Origin: CAZRIZ01 sp964600285
GTDB taxonomy: Bacteria; Patescibacteriota; Saccharimonadia; Saccharimonadales; Saccharimonadaceae
NCBI GenBank assembly: GCA_964600285.1
Contig: CAZRIZ010000021.1
Span: 1-15,667, forward strand
Length of the DNA stretch: 15,667 nt
Direction: 5' to 3'
The position numbers were made by a program, and so were the translations under genes. Positions within the stretch are counted from its first letter, which is position 1. Every line of letters starts with the position of its first letter. The notes beneath the pieces were generated by a model. The model ran no database searches and was not told where the DNA came from. It saw only the letters and a program-made list of their open reading frames with translations. This document shows positions 13,971-15,667 of this stretch, piece after piece.

Positions 13971-14571
13971 TATTTAGTCTCCTCTTCCACCTTTGGTTCT
14001 GGTTTTTCCGTAGTTGGCTTAGTATCTTTGGCTTTTTCTTCAGCCTTTTCATAGCTAATATCATCCACGAATTCAATTACAGCCATTTGGGCTCGGTCGC
14101 CTTCGCGTAAACGAGTGCGTTCGATTCTCAAATAGCCACTGGTGCGCTTAATCTGGGGAGCAATTTGATCAATAAGTAGGTTTGTAATGAATTGATCACT
14201 GCCTAGTTCTGATAGGATAGCTCGGCGGCTAGCTAAGTCGCCTTTTTTGGCTTTAGTTATGAGTTTTTCAGCATATCGACGTAGTTCTTTGGCTTTTGGT
14301 AAAGTCGTTTCAATGCGACTATACTCGAACAAACNNNNNNNNNNNNNNNNNNNNNNNNNNNNNNNNNNNNNNNNNNNNNNNNNNNNNNNNNNNNNNNNNN
14401 NNNNNNNNNNNNNNNNNNNNNNNNNNNNNNNNNNCGTAGTTCTTTGGCTTTTGGTAAAGTCGTTTCAATGCGACTATACTCGAACAAACTCTTAGCTAAG
14501 CCACGAAGTAAAGCCTTACGCTGATCAGTCTCTCGACCAAACTTCCTACCTTTATATCCGTGTCTGTGCAT
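13970..14571 (-). CDS. rplQ: 50S ribosomal protein L17, interrupted by an assembly gap
   Basis: L17 lies at the exit side of the large subunit. The start MHRHGYKGRKFGRETDQRKA and the RTRLREGDRAQMAVIEFVD block near the end are typical. The gene is split by 100 N's flanked by two identical 55-bp copies. Removing one copy and the N's (155 bases) restores a single frame of 148 aa with no other change, so the gene is almost certainly intact. It is longer than the common 115-130 aa because of a Glu/Lys/Pro-rich tail of about 25 residues. The ATG follows the rpoA stop TAG with no gap, and GGAG lies six bases upstream. Confidence 0.95.
14280..14489. other. Scaffold gap with duplicated 55-bp flanks
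   Basis: Bases 14335-14434 are exactly 100 N's. The 55 bases before (14280-14334) and after (14435-14489) are identical. This is what remains when two contigs that share an overlap are joined by a fixed-size gap instead of being merged. It is an artefact, not a duplication in the genome. Confidence 0.95.
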
Positions 14572-15495
14572 CTAAAGCTCCAATTCTGCCATTTTGGCTT
14601 TTACTTCATCGAGTGCTTTTTGCCCAAACCCTTTTAATTCACGTAGGTCTTGCTCGCTCAGGTTTATCAAATCGCTCACCGTGCGGATATCATTATTGAT
14701 AAGGGCGTTAGTGGTGCGTGCTGACAAAGCTAGATCTTCGATAGTAGCTGACAAATCACTGCCGTCGCCGTCAATTTCTTTACCGGCAATCGGAGCTGTT
14801 TCAACTTGAGTCTTACCAGCTAGTGCGGTATATTGATTTACTAAAATTGCAGCCGCTTCTTCAAAGGCGTCAACAGGAGTAATCGAGCCATCTGTGTCGA
14901 TTGTGAGCTCGATTTTCTCTAGGTTAGAGTCTTGCCCAACACGAGTCTCTGAAACTTTATATCGAACCCGCAAAACTGGACTAAACAAGGCGTCTAGAGC
15001 AATCATGTCCGAGTGTAACCTTTTTTCGCTTGACTCATCAATTGTGCGATAACCACGACCTGACTCAACAACTATGTCCATCTCTACTTTAGCTTTTGGA
15101 TCGTCGATAAAACAAATAATTTGGTTTTTATTAACGATTTCAACGTCAGCATTAGCTTTGATGTCACCGGCGGTCACTGGACCAGGGCCAGTTTTATTTA
15201 GGCTTAATTCAACTGGTTCGTCGGTTTCAATCTTGACGCGAATGTTTTTTAAATTAAGCATGATGTCGACTAATGACTCTTTAACTCCCTTAATGGTAGT
15301 AAACTCGTGAGTTGCGCCGTGAATTCTGACGGCCACTAAAGCACCACCGCGGATGCTAGATAGTAGCACGCGACGCAAACTGTTTCCTAGAGTGTTACCA
15401 TAGCCTTGATAGACGGGGCTTATGACAATCGTCGCGCTGGTTTTTGAGTTTTTGATAACTTGCTCAACGCCTGGATTGTTAATTAATTTTGACAT
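14572..15495 (-). CDS. rpoA: DNA-directed RNA polymerase subunit alpha
   Basis: Alpha dimerises to nucleate RNA polymerase assembly and contacts upstream promoter DNA. The 307-aa protein has an N-terminal domain with the conserved GNSLRRVLLSSIRGGALVAV and KGVKESLVDIMLNLK blocks, an acidic linker at about 235-250, and a C-terminal domain starting near 252 with IEDLALSARTTNALINNDI and LRELKGFGQKALDEVKAKM. The Arg and Asn of SARTTN match the E. coli Arg265 and Asn268 region that binds UP elements. A GGGGG Shine-Dalgarno-like stretch (15506-15510) lies ten bases before the ATG. It sits between rpsD and rplQ, the common bacterial arrangement. Confidence 0.98.
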   Translation of the reverse strand: MSKLINNPGVEQVIKNSKTSATIVISPVYQGYGNTLGNSLRRVLLSSIRGGALVAVRIHGATHEFTTIKGVKESLVDIMLNLKNIRVKIETDEPVELSLNKTGPGPVTAGDIKANADVEIVNKNQIICFIDDPKAKVEMDIVVESGRGYRTIDESSEKRLHSDMIALDALFSPVLRVRYKVSETRVGQDSNLEKIELTIDTDGSITPVDAFEEAAAILVNQYTALAGKTQVETAPIAGKEIDGDGSDLSATIEDLALSARTTNALINNDIRTVSDLINLSEQDLRELKGFGQKALDEVKAKMAELEL

Positions 15496-15512
15496 ATATC
15501 TATTTCCCCCTA

Positions 15513-15667
15513 TTATCTTGAGTAAAACTCAACTATCAATTGTTCGTTAATGTCGTCTTCTGCCTCTTCTCGTTTTGGCAGGCCGACTATTTTTATTGTC
15601 ATTTTCTTTGGATCGCTTTTTAACCAACTCAGCGGCTTTTGTATTGAGTCGTTGACAACATTGTCTA
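15513..15667 (-). CDS. rpsD: 30S ribosomal protein S4, C-terminal end only
   Basis: The minus strand encodes about 51 residues that end at a TAA at 15513-15515; the rest of the gene lies beyond the window. The final residues INEQLIVEFYSR and the preceding WLKSDPKKMTIKIVGLPKRE match the highly conserved C-terminus of S4, the primary 16S rRNA-binding protein. The stop lies 17 bases before the rpoA ATG. Confidence 0.95.
   Translation of the reverse strand, partial: DNVVNDSIQKPLSWLKSDPKKMTIKIVGLPKREEAEDDINEQLIVEFYSR

Noticed and set aside
13970..14571. Two adjacent copies or fragments of rplQ
   Set aside because: The repeated part is only the identical 55 bp on each side of the 100-N gap; the two pieces together make exactly one L17.

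Overview
This window reads as a compact bacterial genome fragment, most likely from the Candidate Phyla Radiation (Patescibacteria) and possibly Candidatus Saccharibacteria. That placement is an inference from tightly packed genes, small divergent housekeeping proteins and a small Cys-rich exported protein; no rRNA gene is present to prove it. TAA, TAG and TGA all end genes here, so there is no sign of a recoded stop as in UGA=Gly lineages. The sequence is a draft scaffold: a 100-N gap lies inside rplQ.

Left part (1-6956): a complete type II-C CRISPR-Cas locus. An array of 31 identical 36-bp repeats and 30 full spacers is read rightwards and ends at a hairpin terminator (2053-2085). The cas operon is read leftwards towards the same terminator: cas9 (1098 aa), cas1, cas2, with no csn2 or cas4. 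Upstream of cas9, on the same strand, I place a tracrRNA not previously marked: a promoter (TTGACA-17-TAGTAT), an anti-repeat that can pair with 32 of 36 repeat positions, a folded tail with a UUCG hairpin, and a 26-bp perfect palindrome at the 3' end. Every repeat ends in TATAAT, so each spacer may be transcribed from its own promoter, as in Neisseria II-C arrays.

Middle part (7001-10961): a small membrane-anchored Cys-rich protein on the plus strand converges on a minus-strand cluster: trpS, an RluA-type pseudouridine synthase with an unusual N-terminal extension, a HolB-like clamp-loader subunit, and a membrane-anchored TPR protein.

Right part (11039-15667): a plus-strand ABC exporter operon of the MacB/LolD-FtsX type, broken by two in-frame TAA codons and one frameshift, then a bidirectional terminator, then the minus-strand rpsD-rpoA-rplQ-rplM-rpsI transcription/ribosome operon.

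A pattern across the window: genes that start a transcript (cas9, the Cys-rich gene, TPR gene, trpS, ABC ATPase) have a -10 box only 6-11 nt before the start codon, which predicts leaderless or nearly leaderless mRNAs, whereas several genes inside operons (cas2, holB, rpoA, rplQ, rplM) have a Shine-Dalgarno-like sequence.
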